Positions 41,650 to 49,660 of a DNA stretch of 64,000 nt are shown here, one piece after another. The translations under genes were made by a program, and so were the position numbers. Within the stretch, counting starts at the first letter, position 1; each line of letters opens with the position of its first letter. Where the stretch lies: the NCBI RefSeq assembly GCF_001424025.1, contig NZ_LMPZ01000002.1, positions 62,001 to 126,000 on the forward strand, written 5' to 3'. A model generated the notes under the pieces. The model saw only the letters and a list, made by a program, of their open reading frames with translations. It had not been told where the DNA came from and did no database searches. This stretch comes from Brevundimonas sp. Leaf363 (GTDB lineage: Bacteria; Pseudomonadota; Alphaproteobacteria; Caulobacterales; Caulobacteraceae).

Positions 41650-43053
41650 TCAGCGCCGCGACAGGCTGTCCAGCAGATCGGCGGCGAAGACGGACAGGGT
41701 GTCGTCACGCGCGCCCATGACGACAATCCGGTCGCCCGGCTGGGCCAGCTCCAGCAGTCGATCGCCACAGGCGGCCCGATCGCTCAGCGCTTCGGCATTG
41801 CGCCCCGCCGCCCGGACGCCGGCCGCGATGTCCTGCGACCCCACGCTGCGGTCGGTCGTGCCGCCGAAATAGACCGGCTCCGGCATCAGCAGAACGTCGT
41901 CCTCGCGCATCAATCCCGCGAAGCCGTCGATGAACTCGTGCTTCATGAGCTTCAGCGGCCCGAACCCGTGCGGCTGGAATAGGATCAGCAGCCGCCCCGG
42001 ATAGGCGTGCAGGGTCTTCAGCGTGGCGGCGATCTTGTCCGGGTTGTGCCCGAAGTCGTCGATGACCGTGACGCCCGCGGCCTCGCCCACCGTCTCCAGT
42101 CGCCGCCGGATGCCGGCGAAGCTCTCCAGCGCCTCGGCCGCCGCATCCGCCGGCACGCCCAGGGCGCCGACGGCGCCGATGGCCGCCAGGGCGTTGGCGA
42201 CATTGTGCGCGCCGGGCGTCTTCAGGGTCACCGCGCGGCGCAGGCCGTCGCGCGTGACCAGTTCGAACCGCACGCCGCCGGGCAGGGGCTCGATGGCGTG
42301 GGCCGAAAGGTCCGCCGCCTCCTCGCCCAGCGCGAACGTCACCGCCTTGCCCGCCGGCAGGGTCTGCGCCAGCGCCGCCGTCTCGACGTTGTCCAGGTTC
42401 AGCACCGCCGTTTCGGCCCGCCCGGTGAAGCCGCCGAACAGGTCGCGCAGCTCCTCCATCGACTTGTGATCCAGCGAGATGTTGGAGACCACGGCCACCG
42501 TCGGATCATAGCGGGCGATGGAGCCGTCGCTTTCGTCCACCTCGGCCACGAACAGGTCTGCGCCGCCGACCAGCGCGCTGGCGAACGGCTGGTCCGGGCC
42601 GGCGAAGTTCTTCATCACCGCGCCGTTCATGACCGTCGGCCGTCGTCCGGCCCTGTGCAGGATCCAGGCGATCATGCCGGTGATGGTCGATTTGCCCGAG
42701 GTGCCCGCGACGCCCACCGACACCTCGGCGCCGTTGAACAGCTCGCTCAGAAGTTGGGGCCGCGTCTTGATCGTCGCGCCCGCGCGCCGCGCGGCGCCGA
42801 TGTCGGGCACCGTGTCCTCAACCGCGCCGGTGGCGACCACGATCTGCGCAGCCCGCGTCACGCCCGACCCGTCCTGCGGATGGAGCGTCACGCCTTGGCC
42901 GCGCAGCCAGTCGAACTTCTCCGGCGTCCGCCCCTGGTCCAGCGCCCGGTCCGACCCCTCGATCCGCCCGCCGCGCGCCTGCACGATCATGGCCAGCGGC
43001 AACATGCCGGACCCGCCGATGCCGCAGAAGAAGTAGGATGCGTCGGTGCTCAT
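41650..43053 (-). CDS. Mur ligase family protein (MurC/Mpl type)
   Basis: 467-residue ATP-dependent ligase. The N-terminal domain begins [15 protein letters not shown], the ATP loop is [13 protein letters not shown], and NISLDHKS and [13 protein letters not shown] are central-domain motifs. The C-terminal domain has [24 protein letters not shown]. It is probably a MurC-like or Mpl recycling ligase that joins UDP-MurNAc to L-Ala or to a tripeptide. The essential murC is normally in the division cluster, so this second type, divergent from an LD-carboxypeptidase, fits peptidoglycan recycling better. Confidence 0.85.
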   Translation of the reverse strand: MSTDASYFFCGIGGSGMLPLAMIVQARGGRIEGSDRALDQGRTPEKFDWLRGQGVTLHPQDGSGVTRAAQIVVATGAVEDTVPDIGAARRAGATIKTRPQLLSELFNGAEVSVGVAGTSGKSTITGMIAWILHRAGRRPTVMNGAVMKNFAGPDQPFASALVGGADLFVAEVDESDGSIARYDPTVAVVSNISLDHKSMEELRDLFGGFTGRAETAVLNLDNVETAALAQTLPAGKAVTFALGEEAADLSAHAIEPLPGGVRFELVTRDGLRRAVTLKTPGAHNVANALAAIGAVGALGVPADAAAEALESFAGIRRRLETVGEAAGVTVIDDFGHNPDKIAATLKTLHAYPGRLLILFQPHGFGPLKLMKHEFIDGFAGLMREDDVLLMPEPVYFGGTTDRSVGSQDIAAGVRAAGRNAEALSDRAACGDRLLELAQPGDRIVVMGARDDTLSVFAADLLDSLSRR

Positions 43054-43122
43054 CCCGCCTTAGAACAAGGCTTCGCGTCGATCCGCCAGTGCTGACGGCA
43101 ATTTTCCGACGCGAAGGGGATC

Positions 43123-43959
43123 ATGATCGCCAACCACTTCAAGATCGGCGTCGTCGCCGCCAGCTCCCGCTTCGACCCCGAGCGCGGGGCGGCGATCGAG
43201 GCGTGGTTCGCGCAAAACGTCCCGGACGGCGAGATACAGATCGTCTTCCACCCCTCGGTCTATTCCAAGCACGGCCATTTCGCCGGCGACGACGCCAGCC
43301 GCGCCAACGCCCTGGTCGAGTTCGCCAACGATCCGCGGCTGGACGCCGTCTGGTTCGCGCGCGGCGGCTACGGCTCCAACCGCATCGCCGAGGCGGTGCT
43401 GCCGCGCCTGACCGCCGTGGCGCGCAAGAAGCGCTATCTCGGCTATTCCGACGTCGGCAGCCTGCTGGCGTTGTTCTACAAGGCCGGGTTCCCGCACGTG
43501 GCGCACGGGCCGATGGCGTCGGACGCGCTGCGATCGGACGCGACCGCGTGGCGGGCGCTGAACTGGCTGAGGGACGGCGATGCGACTTCGCTGGAGCCGA
43601 GCCTGGCCGAGGACGCGCGCCCGGCCGTCGCCTTCAACCTGTCGATCATTGACCAGGTCGTCGGCACCCCGCTGGAGCCCGACCTGACCGGCCACGTCCT
43701 GATGCTGGAGGAGGTGTCGGAGCCGCTGTACCGGATCGACCGGATGATGTTCCACCTGACCAGCCAGGCCTCGATGAAGCGGTTGGCCGGCATCCGTCTG
43801 GGCAGCGTCACCGCCGTGGTCGAGAACGACCCTGACTTCGGCCTGACCCCCGAGGAGATCATCCGTTACTGGTGCCAGCGCAGCGGCATCCCCTACCTCG
43901 GCCGCGCCCGGATCGGCCATGACGCCGACAATCACGTCGTGCCGTTCGGACCCCGCTAG
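43123..43959 (+). CDS. LD-carboxypeptidase (S66 family)
   Basis: 278-residue cytoplasmic peptidase that trims the terminal D-Ala from muropeptide tetrapeptides (LdcA type). The catalytic Ser is in GYSDVGSLLA, preceded by the WFARGGYGSNRIAE loop; the Glu is in LMLEEVSEPLYR and the His in RIGHDADNHVV. These match the Ser-Glu-His triad of S66. Divergent from a Mur ligase across 69 bases; together they suggest muropeptide recycling. GAAGGGGA lies upstream of the ATG. Confidence 0.92.
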   Translation: MIANHFKIGVVAASSRFDPERGAAIEAWFAQNVPDGEIQIVFHPSVYSKHGHFAGDDASRANALVEFANDPRLDAVWFARGGYGSNRIAEAVLPRLTAVARKKRYLGYSDVGSLLALFYKAGFPHVAHGPMASDALRSDATAWRALNWLRDGDATSLEPSLAEDARPAVAFNLSIIDQVVGTPLEPDLTGHVLMLEEVSEPLYRIDRMMFHLTSQASMKRLAGIRLGSVTAVVENDPDFGLTPEEIIRYWCQRSGIPYLGRARIGHDADNHVVPFGPR

Positions 43960-44016
43960 GCCCCTGCTTCGTCAGCCTTGGATCAAGTCCGGGGATGACG
44001 ACGTCAGGTGCGCGCC

Positions 44017-44961
44017 TCAGTTCACCGAGACGCTGCGCCAATAGTCCAGGCGGCGCAGGAAGGCGGCCGGGTCCTTGGGCGTGACCAGCTTGGATGGGTC
44101 GTGGAAAACGCGGTCGTGCAGGCGGGTCAGGGTGAAGCGCAGGGCGGCGGCTTCGCCCAGGCGCGGCAGGGCTTCGCGCTCAAGCGGCGACAGCGGGCGG
44201 ACAGCCTCATAGCCGCGCTGGAAGGCGGCGAGGGCCGTCTCATCCGGCCGGCCTTCGCCGTCGAAGCCCCAGGCCGACAGGGCGATGGCCAGGTCGTAGG
44301 CATAGGCGCCGTTGCAGGCGAAATAGAAATCGATCACCCCTGACACGGCGCCCTGGTCGAACAGGATGTTATCGGGAAAATAGTCGGCGTGGATGGGACC
44401 AGAGGGAAGGTCGTCCTTGAACGGATCACCCAGCCGCTTCAGCCCTGCCTCGACCTGATCCAGCAGCACGCGATCGACGCCCGACGCGCCCGCCGCGCAG
44501 CGGTCGGCCAGCCGCCGCCACATCGCTGGCCCCACGGGGTTCTCGCGCGTGCGTCCAAAGCCCTGACCGGCCTGATGCAGCCGCGCCAGCACAGCGCCTG
44601 CCGCCGTCTGGTCGGCCGGCGACGGCGCGCGCAGCCACGCCCCCTCGCGCCACTCGATGACCGAGGCCGAGCGCCCGTTCAGCGTTCCGATCCAGCCGCC
44701 CTCGCGATCCGGGATCGGCTGTGGGGCCGGAAAACCCTTCAGCGCCAGCCAGTCGGTGAGGCCCAGGCAGAAGGGCAGGGACGCCGCGTCCGTCCGCCCC
44801 TCGAACAGGGTCAGGACGAAACGGCCACGGTCGGTCTCCATACGGTAGTTGGTGTTCTCCACCCCCTCGGCGATGGGCGACAGCGCCATCAGGTCGCCGA
44901 CGTCATAGCCCTCCAGAAAGGCCTCGGCCTGGGCGTTTGATACGGGAGTGAAGACAGCCAC
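44017..44961 (-). CDS. thrB: Homoserine kinase (ThrB, APH-fold)
   Basis: 314-residue kinase of the choline-kinase-like (APH) fold that phosphorylates homoserine, the first dedicated step to threonine. Motifs are ENTNYRMETDRGRFVLTLFE, the Brenner loop IHADYFPDNILFD and the metal-binding GVIDFYFACNGAYAYDL. This fold is the alphaproteobacterial form, unrelated to the GHMP-type ThrB of E. coli. It begins 13 bases after the thrA stop, so it is read from the same attenuated transcript. Threonine synthase is not in this window. Confidence 0.95.
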   Translation of the reverse strand: MAVFTPVSNAQAEAFLEGYDVGDLMALSPIAEGVENTNYRMETDRGRFVLTLFEGRTDAASLPFCLGLTDWLALKGFPAPQPIPDREGGWIGTLNGRSASVIEWREGAWLRAPSPADQTAAGAVLARLHQAGQGFGRTRENPVGPAMWRRLADRCAAGASGVDRVLLDQVEAGLKRLGDPFKDDLPSGPIHADYFPDNILFDQGAVSGVIDFYFACNGAYAYDLAIALSAWGFDGEGRPDETALAAFQRGYEAVRPLSPLEREALPRLGEAAALRFTLTRLHDRVFHDPSKLVTPKDPAAFLRRLDYWRSVSVN

Positions 44962-44974
44962 GGCGGGGGTCCGA

Positions 44975-46732
44975 TCAGGTCAGGCCGGCTTCGGCGCGCC
45001 GTGCACGGACGATCTCGCCGAGATCGGCCATCAGGCTCTCCGTCGTCGCCCAGCGACCGGCGCCGCGCCCCTTGCAGCGCCAGACCCGGCCGTCGGCCCC
45101 GTAGACCTTCAGCGCATTGCCCTCGCCCCGCAGCTCCAGGAACAGGGCGTCGTCCTGGTCCGTCAGCGAGACGGAGGCGTCCAGCTCGCCGTTCTCGAGG
45201 CGGCGGCAGGCGCCGATCTGGCGGACGGCCGGACTGGCGTCGGTCGTTTCCGACAGGTGGTCGCGTGACACGGCGGCAAGCTCCGGCGAGCGGCCGAAAG
45301 CTTCGTAGGACAGCAGGCGCACCTTGGCGGCCGCGTCCAGGCCTTCCAGATCGGCCGAAGGATCCTCCTCGGCGAAGCCGGCGGCGCGGGCGTCGGCCAG
45401 GGCCTCGGGGAAGGCGGCGCCTTCGCCCAGACGTTCCAGCATGAAGTTCACCGTGCCGTTCAGCACCGCCTCGAAGGCCACGACCTGACCGGCCTGACGC
45501 GCCGCGCGCATCGTCTCGATCATCGGCGCGCCGCCGCCGACGGAAGCCGACCAGTAAAGGCGCCGGCCATGGGCGTCCGCGAGGGCCTCGAGGCCCGACG
45601 GATCGCGGCTGACGGCCTGCTTGTTGGCGCTGGCCACGTCGCAGCCGGCTTCCAGGGCGGCGCGGATCAGGGCGTGCCCGGCCTCGCCCTCGCTCATGGC
45701 TTCCAGCACGATGTCGGGCTTGCGGGCCAGCAGGGCCTCGCGATCGTCCGTAAACAGATCGGCGGGGCAATCGATGTCGCGCGGCTTGGAAGGATCGCGC
45801 ACCAGCACGCCTACCACCTGATAGCGCGGATCGACCAGCAGGCGCGTCAGCACCCCGCCGCCGACCACGCCGCACCCTGCCACCGCCACCTTCAGCGGTT
45901 GAAGACGCGGCGCCGGGCCGGGAGGCGCCGAACGACGGCCGATGACGGTCGAATCGACCCGGTCCAGCGCCGCGACCTCGATCTCCACCCCTCGCTGTTC
46001 GCCCAGATCGATGGCGTCACGCTGCACCAGCGAGCCGCCGAGGCGGCGCGCCACGTCCCAGGACGCACGGCGATAGCGCAGGGCCGGGGCCGTCTGGTCG
46101 TTGGGATCGTGGTCGTAGAGCCCGTCGACGTCCTTCACCAGCCGCACCGACGACAGGCCCAGCTCGGCCGCCAGGAACACGGCCGTCAGGTCCGAGCCGC
46201 CGCGACCCAGCAGGGCGACCTTGCCGTCCGGGCGGATGGCGCCGAAGCCGGGCACGATCACCGCCTGATGCCGGTCCAGCGCCTGCTTCAGGTGATCGGG
46301 CCGAAGGCCGCAGGGGCGGGCGTGCTCGGCCGGACCCTCGGCGACGATGCCGAGTTCGCGCACCGACAGGGCGCAGGCGTCCAGCCCGACGCGGTCGCAG
46401 GCGATGGCCACCAGGGCCGCGGCCTGCTCTTCCCCCAGCGCCACATAGCCGGGCAGCAGGTCGTTGGAATGGGCGAGGCCCAGTCCGCGCGCGTCGGCCA
46501 GCATCCGGTCGGTGTCGCCCGAAAAGGCAGACACCACCGCCACGACCTTCTTGCCCTGCCGCACCTGGGCGTAGACGGCCGAGGCGACCAGGGCGCTCTC
46601 GGCGTGGCCGCGCAGGATGGAGCTGCCGAACTTCATCACCACCGTCTCCTGCCCGGCGAAGGCGAAGGCGGTGGGGCTGAGCGGCTTTTCACTGGATCGT
46701 TTGTCGGCTTCGACGACGGCGAGGGCGGGCAT
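44975..46732 (-). CDS. thrA: Bifunctional aspartate kinase-homoserine dehydrogenase without ACT domains
   Basis: 585-residue fusion. Aspartate kinase occupies about 30-268 (VMKFGSSIL, LLGRGGSDLTA, VKDVDGLYDHDP). After a short linker (about 269-279) comes homoserine dehydrogenase (about 280-585), with the NAD motif KVAVAGCGVVGGGV and VNANKQAV-like VASANKQAVSRD, ending with no tail beyond the catalytic domain. E. coli ThrA is about 820 residues because two ACT domains lie between these parts. That sensor is missing here. The gene is preceded by a Thr leader and attenuator, so feedback is probably transcriptional. Confidence 0.94.
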   Translation of the reverse strand: MPALAVVEADKRSSEKPLSPTAFAFAGQETVVMKFGSSILRGHAESALVASAVYAQVRQGKKVVAVVSAFSGDTDRMLADARGLGLAHSNDLLPGYVALGEEQAAALVAIACDRVGLDACALSVRELGIVAEGPAEHARPCGLRPDHLKQALDRHQAVIVPGFGAIRPDGKVALLGRGGSDLTAVFLAAELGLSSVRLVKDVDGLYDHDPNDQTAPALRYRRASWDVARRLGGSLVQRDAIDLGEQRGVEIEVAALDRVDSTVIGRRSAPPGPAPRLQPLKVAVAGCGVVGGGVLTRLLVDPRYQVVGVLVRDPSKPRDIDCPADLFTDDREALLARKPDIVLEAMSEGEAGHALIRAALEAGCDVASANKQAVSRDPSGLEALADAHGRRLYWSASVGGGAPMIETMRAARQAGQVVAFEAVLNGTVNFMLERLGEGAAFPEALADARAAGFAEEDPSADLEGLDAAAKVRLLSYEAFGRSPELAAVSRDHLSETTDASPAVRQIGACRRLENGELDASVSLTDQDDALFLELRGEGNALKVYGADGRVWRCKGRGAGRWATTESLMADLGEIVRARRAEAGLT

Positions 46733-46769
46733 GGTGTGAGCTTTCGGGCGGTGGGGATGGGGTGAAATG

Positions 46770-46800
46770 AAAAACCCCGCTCGGCGGACCGGGCGGGGTT
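46770..46800 (-). terminator. thr attenuator terminator
   Basis: On the minus strand AACCCCGC pairs with GCGGGGTT (8 bp; inner CGG/CCG can extend it) around a GC-rich loop, followed by TTTTT, an intrinsic terminator. It starts about 30 nt after the leader-peptide stop and ends 37 nt before the thrA ATG, exactly where an attenuator belongs. Part of its 5' arm (CCCGCCCG, 46797-46790) is complementary to the leader mRNA at 46847-46840. Confidence 0.9.
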
Positions 46801-46829
46801 CGGGTTTGTGCGGCGTCTTCAGGTGCGCG

Positions 46830-46892
46830 CTAAACTCGTCCCGCCCGTCTGGGCATGGTGGTGATGGTGGTTCCGGTTCCGGTGGTAATCAT
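46830..46892 (-). CDS. thrL: thr operon leader peptide
   Basis: 20-codon open frame, MITTGTGTTITTMPRRAGRV then TAG. Seven of codons 3-12 are ACC (Thr) and two are Ile, like the E. coli thr leader (Thr and Ile codons). The antiterminator segment CGGGCGGG (46847-46840) covers codons 16-18 and is perfectly complementary to the 5' arm of the downstream terminator. If ribosomes stall on Thr codons the segment is free and can pair, blocking the terminator. If they reach the stop codon they cover it and termination occurs. The Shine-Dalgarno is weak (GGGGCG). Confidence 0.85.
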   Translation of the reverse strand: MITTGTGTTITTMPRRAGRV

Positions 46893-47146
46893 GCCGAAAC
46901 GCCCCGCGCCGATGAGCGAGAGGGACGAAAGGCCGGCGATGATCGAGCGCTGCTGCACAGGCTGGGATCCGGTTGCGATGGCCTAAGGGTGGGCCGGGTG
47001 ACGGCGATACGTCAACCCTGTCAGCATGAATTTTTCGTTGAGGGCGTCTGATGGATGACCTTGACCCCGTCGCCGCGCCATTACCGCCACGGTCGGCACG
47101 ATTTTTCCCCCTTGACGATCGCGGCTGGTTTCCTCAGTTTAAAGAC

Positions 47147-47260
47147 ACTCATCAAGACCGGCTGAGGGATTAGGCCCTTTGACGCCGGGGCAACCATCGG
47201 GTTCCGCCCGAAACGGTGCCAACTCCTGCGGGGGTCCTTCGGGGTCCGCGAGAGATGAGT
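47147..47260 (+). ncRNA. SAM-I (S-box) riboswitch upstream of metX
   Basis: S-adenosylmethionine riboswitch core. Closing helix P1 is ACTCATC (47147-47153) with GATGAGT (47254-47260). Inside are CTGAGGGATTAGGCCC with GACGCCGGGGCAACC (the P2/K-turn region and J2/3) and the classic 3' core GGTGCCAACTCCTGC (47215-47229). The order is that of SAM-I rather than SAM-II, the class usual for alphaproteobacterial met genes. It lies about 65-80 bases before the metX start. No T-rich terminator is seen, so control is probably on translation (GGCGCC-type pairing near the start) or Rho. TTGACG at 47112-47117 may be the -35 element. Confidence 0.85.
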
Positions 47261-47338
47261 GGAGCGCCGGTTCACGGCGGCGCCCCACGATCTGTCACCG
47301 CATCGAGCTCTTGGCGAGCCGGAATGATGCGGACGACG

Positions 47339-48388
47339 ATGACCCTGGCTGAAGCAACCTACGACGAAACGACCTGTAGCTCCGGCGCCCTGCTGCGTGT
47401 GCCGGAAGCCCCGGCAGCGCGTCCGCGCGGCGCCCAGGACATCTTCGCCGACATCCCCGAGGACTTCCGCCTGGCCTCGGGCGAGCGTTTGGGACAGACC
47501 CGGGTGCTGGGGCGGCTGCACGGCCGGGCCGGCGCGCCGCTGGTCGTCGTGGCCGGGGGCATTTCGGCCAGCCGGTTCGTGCACCGCACCGAGACGAACG
47601 GTCTGGGCTGGTGGTCGGACGCCGTGTCGTCGCGCGGCCCCATCGATCTGTCGCGCCTGCAGGTGCTGGCCTTCGACTTCGCGCCGGAGACGGCCGAGGG
47701 CGCCGGCCCCGTCACCATCACCACCCACGATCAGGCCCGCTTGCTGGCCCTGCTGCTGGACAAGCTGGGCGTGGAGCGGGTCGGCGCCTTCATCGGTTGC
47801 TCCTATGGCGGCATGGTCGCCCTGGCCTTCGGCGAGCTGTTCCCCCGCTGGGCCGAGCAACTGGTCGTCGTCTCGGCCGCCCATCGCGCCCATCCGCAGG
47901 CCACTGCCTGGCGCGGTATTCAGCGCCGCATCCTGCAACTGGCCGCCGAGGCCGGTCGTCCCGAGGACGGCGTCGCCTTGGCCCGCGAGCTGGCCATGAC
48001 CACCTATCGCACCTCGGAAGAGCTGGGCGACCGTTTCGAGACCACGGCCCCGGCCAGCGTCGGCGGCGCCTATCCGGTATGCGACTATCTGCAGGCGCGC
48101 GGCAATGCGTATCGCACCCACACCACGCCCGCCCGCTGGCTCAGCCTGTCGGACTCCATCGACCGCCACAGCATCACGCCGGAAGCGATCCGCACGCCCG
48201 TGACGCTGGTGGGCTTCACCTCCGACCGGCTGGTGCCGATCGACGACATGCGCGAACTGGCCGCGCGCCTGCCGGTCCTGTGGCGCTTCGTCGAGGCGCC
48301 CTCCCTGTATGGCCACGATGCTTTCCTGAAGGAGGACGCCCTGGTGGGCGACATCCTCCGCGCTGCTCTCAAGGAGACGGGCCGATGA
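47339..48388 (+). CDS. metX: Homoserine O-acyltransferase, MetX type
   Basis: 349-residue alpha/beta-hydrolase-fold enzyme that acylates homoserine at the entry to methionine synthesis. The nucleophile is in FIGCSYGGMVALAFGELFP and the Asp and His are in FTSDRLVPID and YGHDAFL. It is shorter than most MetX (about 370-380 aa). Whether the donor is acetyl-CoA or succinyl-CoA cannot be read from sequence alone. ATG at 47339 is used; ATG at 47324 (354 aa) is equally possible. The stop overlaps metB. Confidence 0.9.
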   Translation: MTLAEATYDETTCSSGALLRVPEAPAARPRGAQDIFADIPEDFRLASGERLGQTRVLGRLHGRAGAPLVVVAGGISASRFVHRTETNGLGWWSDAVSSRGPIDLSRLQVLAFDFAPETAEGAGPVTITTHDQARLLALLLDKLGVERVGAFIGCSYGGMVALAFGELFPRWAEQLVVVSAAHRAHPQATAWRGIQRRILQLAAEAGRPEDGVALARELAMTTYRTSEELGDRFETTAPASVGGAYPVCDYLQARGNAYRTHTTPARWLSLSDSIDRHSITPEAIRTPVTLVGFTSDRLVPIDDMRELAARLPVLWRFVEAPSLYGHDAFLKEDALVGDILRAALKETGR

Positions 48389-49566
48389 CCCGCCACAAGA
48401 CCCCGTCCAATCCCTCGACCATCGCCGCGCGCACCGGCGTGGATAGCGACACGGCCCACGGCGCGGTGATGCCGCCGCTGTATCTGTCGTCCAACTATTC
48501 CTTCGCCGGTTTCGACCAGAAGCGTCAGTACGACTACAGCCGCTCGGGCAATCCGACCCGCGACGTGCTGGCCGAAACCCTGGCCGAGCTGGAAGGCGGC
48601 GCCGGCGCCGTCATCACGGCCACGGGCATGGCGGCGGTCGATCTGCCGCTCAGCCTGCTGAACCCCGGCGACCTGCTGATCGCGCCGCACGACTGTTACG
48701 GCGGCACCTGCCGCCTGCTGACCGCCCGCGCCAAGAAGGGCCACTTCGACCTGAAGTTCGTCGATCAGGGCGACGCCGCCGCCCTGGCCGAGGCCTTGGC
48801 CGCCGGTCCGAAGCTGGTGCTGATCGAGACCCCGTCCAATCCGCTGCTGCGTGTCGTGGACGTGGCCGCCATCGCAACGGCCGCCCACGCGGCGGGCGCC
48901 AAGGTGGTGGTGGACAACACCTTCCTGTCCCCGGCGCTGCAACAGCCGATCAAGCTGGGCGCCGACTTCGTGGTCCACTCGACGACGAAATACATCAACG
49001 GCCACTCCGACGTGGTCGGCGGCGCCGTGGTCTCGGCCGACGCCGAAGACCACACGACCCTGGCCTGGTGGGCGAACTGCCTGGGCGTCACCGGCTCGCC
49101 GTTCGACGCCTATATGACGCTGCGCGGCGTGCGCACCCTGTTCGCCCGCATCGAGCGCCAGCAGGCCACCGCCGGCCGCATCGCCGAACTGCTGGACGCC
49201 CATCCGGCGGTGAAGGTGGTCCACTATCCGGGCCTGAAGTCTCACCCCAACCACGACCTGGCCGCGCGCCAGCAGTCGGGCCCCGGCGCCATGCTGTCGT
49301 TCGAGCTGGAGGGTGGGGTCGACGAGGTGCGGCGTCTGGTGGAGGCTTTGGACGTCTTCACCCTGGCGGAATCGCTGGGCGGCGTCGAAAGCCTGATCGC
49401 CCACCCGGCGACGATGACCCACGCCGCCATGACCCCGGACCAGCGCGACCTGGCCGGCATCACCGACGGCCTGATCCGCCTGTCAGTCGGGCTGGAGCAT
49501 GAGGACGACCTGATCGCTGATCTGGCGCCGGCGCTGGACGCCCTGCGCGTGCGGGCGGCGGCGTAG
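48385..49566 (+). CDS. metB: Cystathionine gamma-synthase-type PLP enzyme
   Basis: 393-residue member of the Cys/Met metabolism PLP family. The PLP lysine is in HSTTKYINGHSDVVGGAV, with YDYSRSGNPTRD, ATGMAAVD and VDNTFLSPALQQP. Next to MetX this is either a cystathionine gamma-synthase (acyl-homoserine plus cysteine) or an O-acylhomoserine sulphhydrylase. YSRSGNPTR and HPNHDLAARQ favour the former. It is translated with metX (ATGA overlap) under the same SAM riboswitch. Confidence 0.9.
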   Translation: MTRHKTPSNPSTIAARTGVDSDTAHGAVMPPLYLSSNYSFAGFDQKRQYDYSRSGNPTRDVLAETLAELEGGAGAVITATGMAAVDLPLSLLNPGDLLIAPHDCYGGTCRLLTARAKKGHFDLKFVDQGDAAALAEALAAGPKLVLIETPSNPLLRVVDVAAIATAAHAAGAKVVVDNTFLSPALQQPIKLGADFVVHSTTKYINGHSDVVGGAVVSADAEDHTTLAWWANCLGVTGSPFDAYMTLRGVRTLFARIERQQATAGRIAELLDAHPAVKVVHYPGLKSHPNHDLAARQQSGPGAMLSFELEGGVDEVRRLVEALDVFTLAESLGGVESLIAHPATMTHAAMTPDQRDLAGITDGLIRLSVGLEHEDDLIADLAPALDALRVRAAA

Positions 49567-49660
49567 GGCTCTCGATCATGGTGAACGCCCGTTAGGCTTT
49601 CTTAACCGGCACGCGGGCAATCTGACGGGGCGGGAGTCCGCCCGCTCAGCGTCGCCTGTC

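Noticed and set aside
47010-47015. TTGACG on the minus strand as the thr operon -35
   Set aside because: No convincing -10 at 14-18 bases; kept only as a weak possibility, not annotated.
46767-47051. 94-codon plus-strand frame in the thr/met control region
   Set aside because: It overlaps the attenuator on the other strand and has no ribosome binding site or family; regulatory RNA explains this region better.
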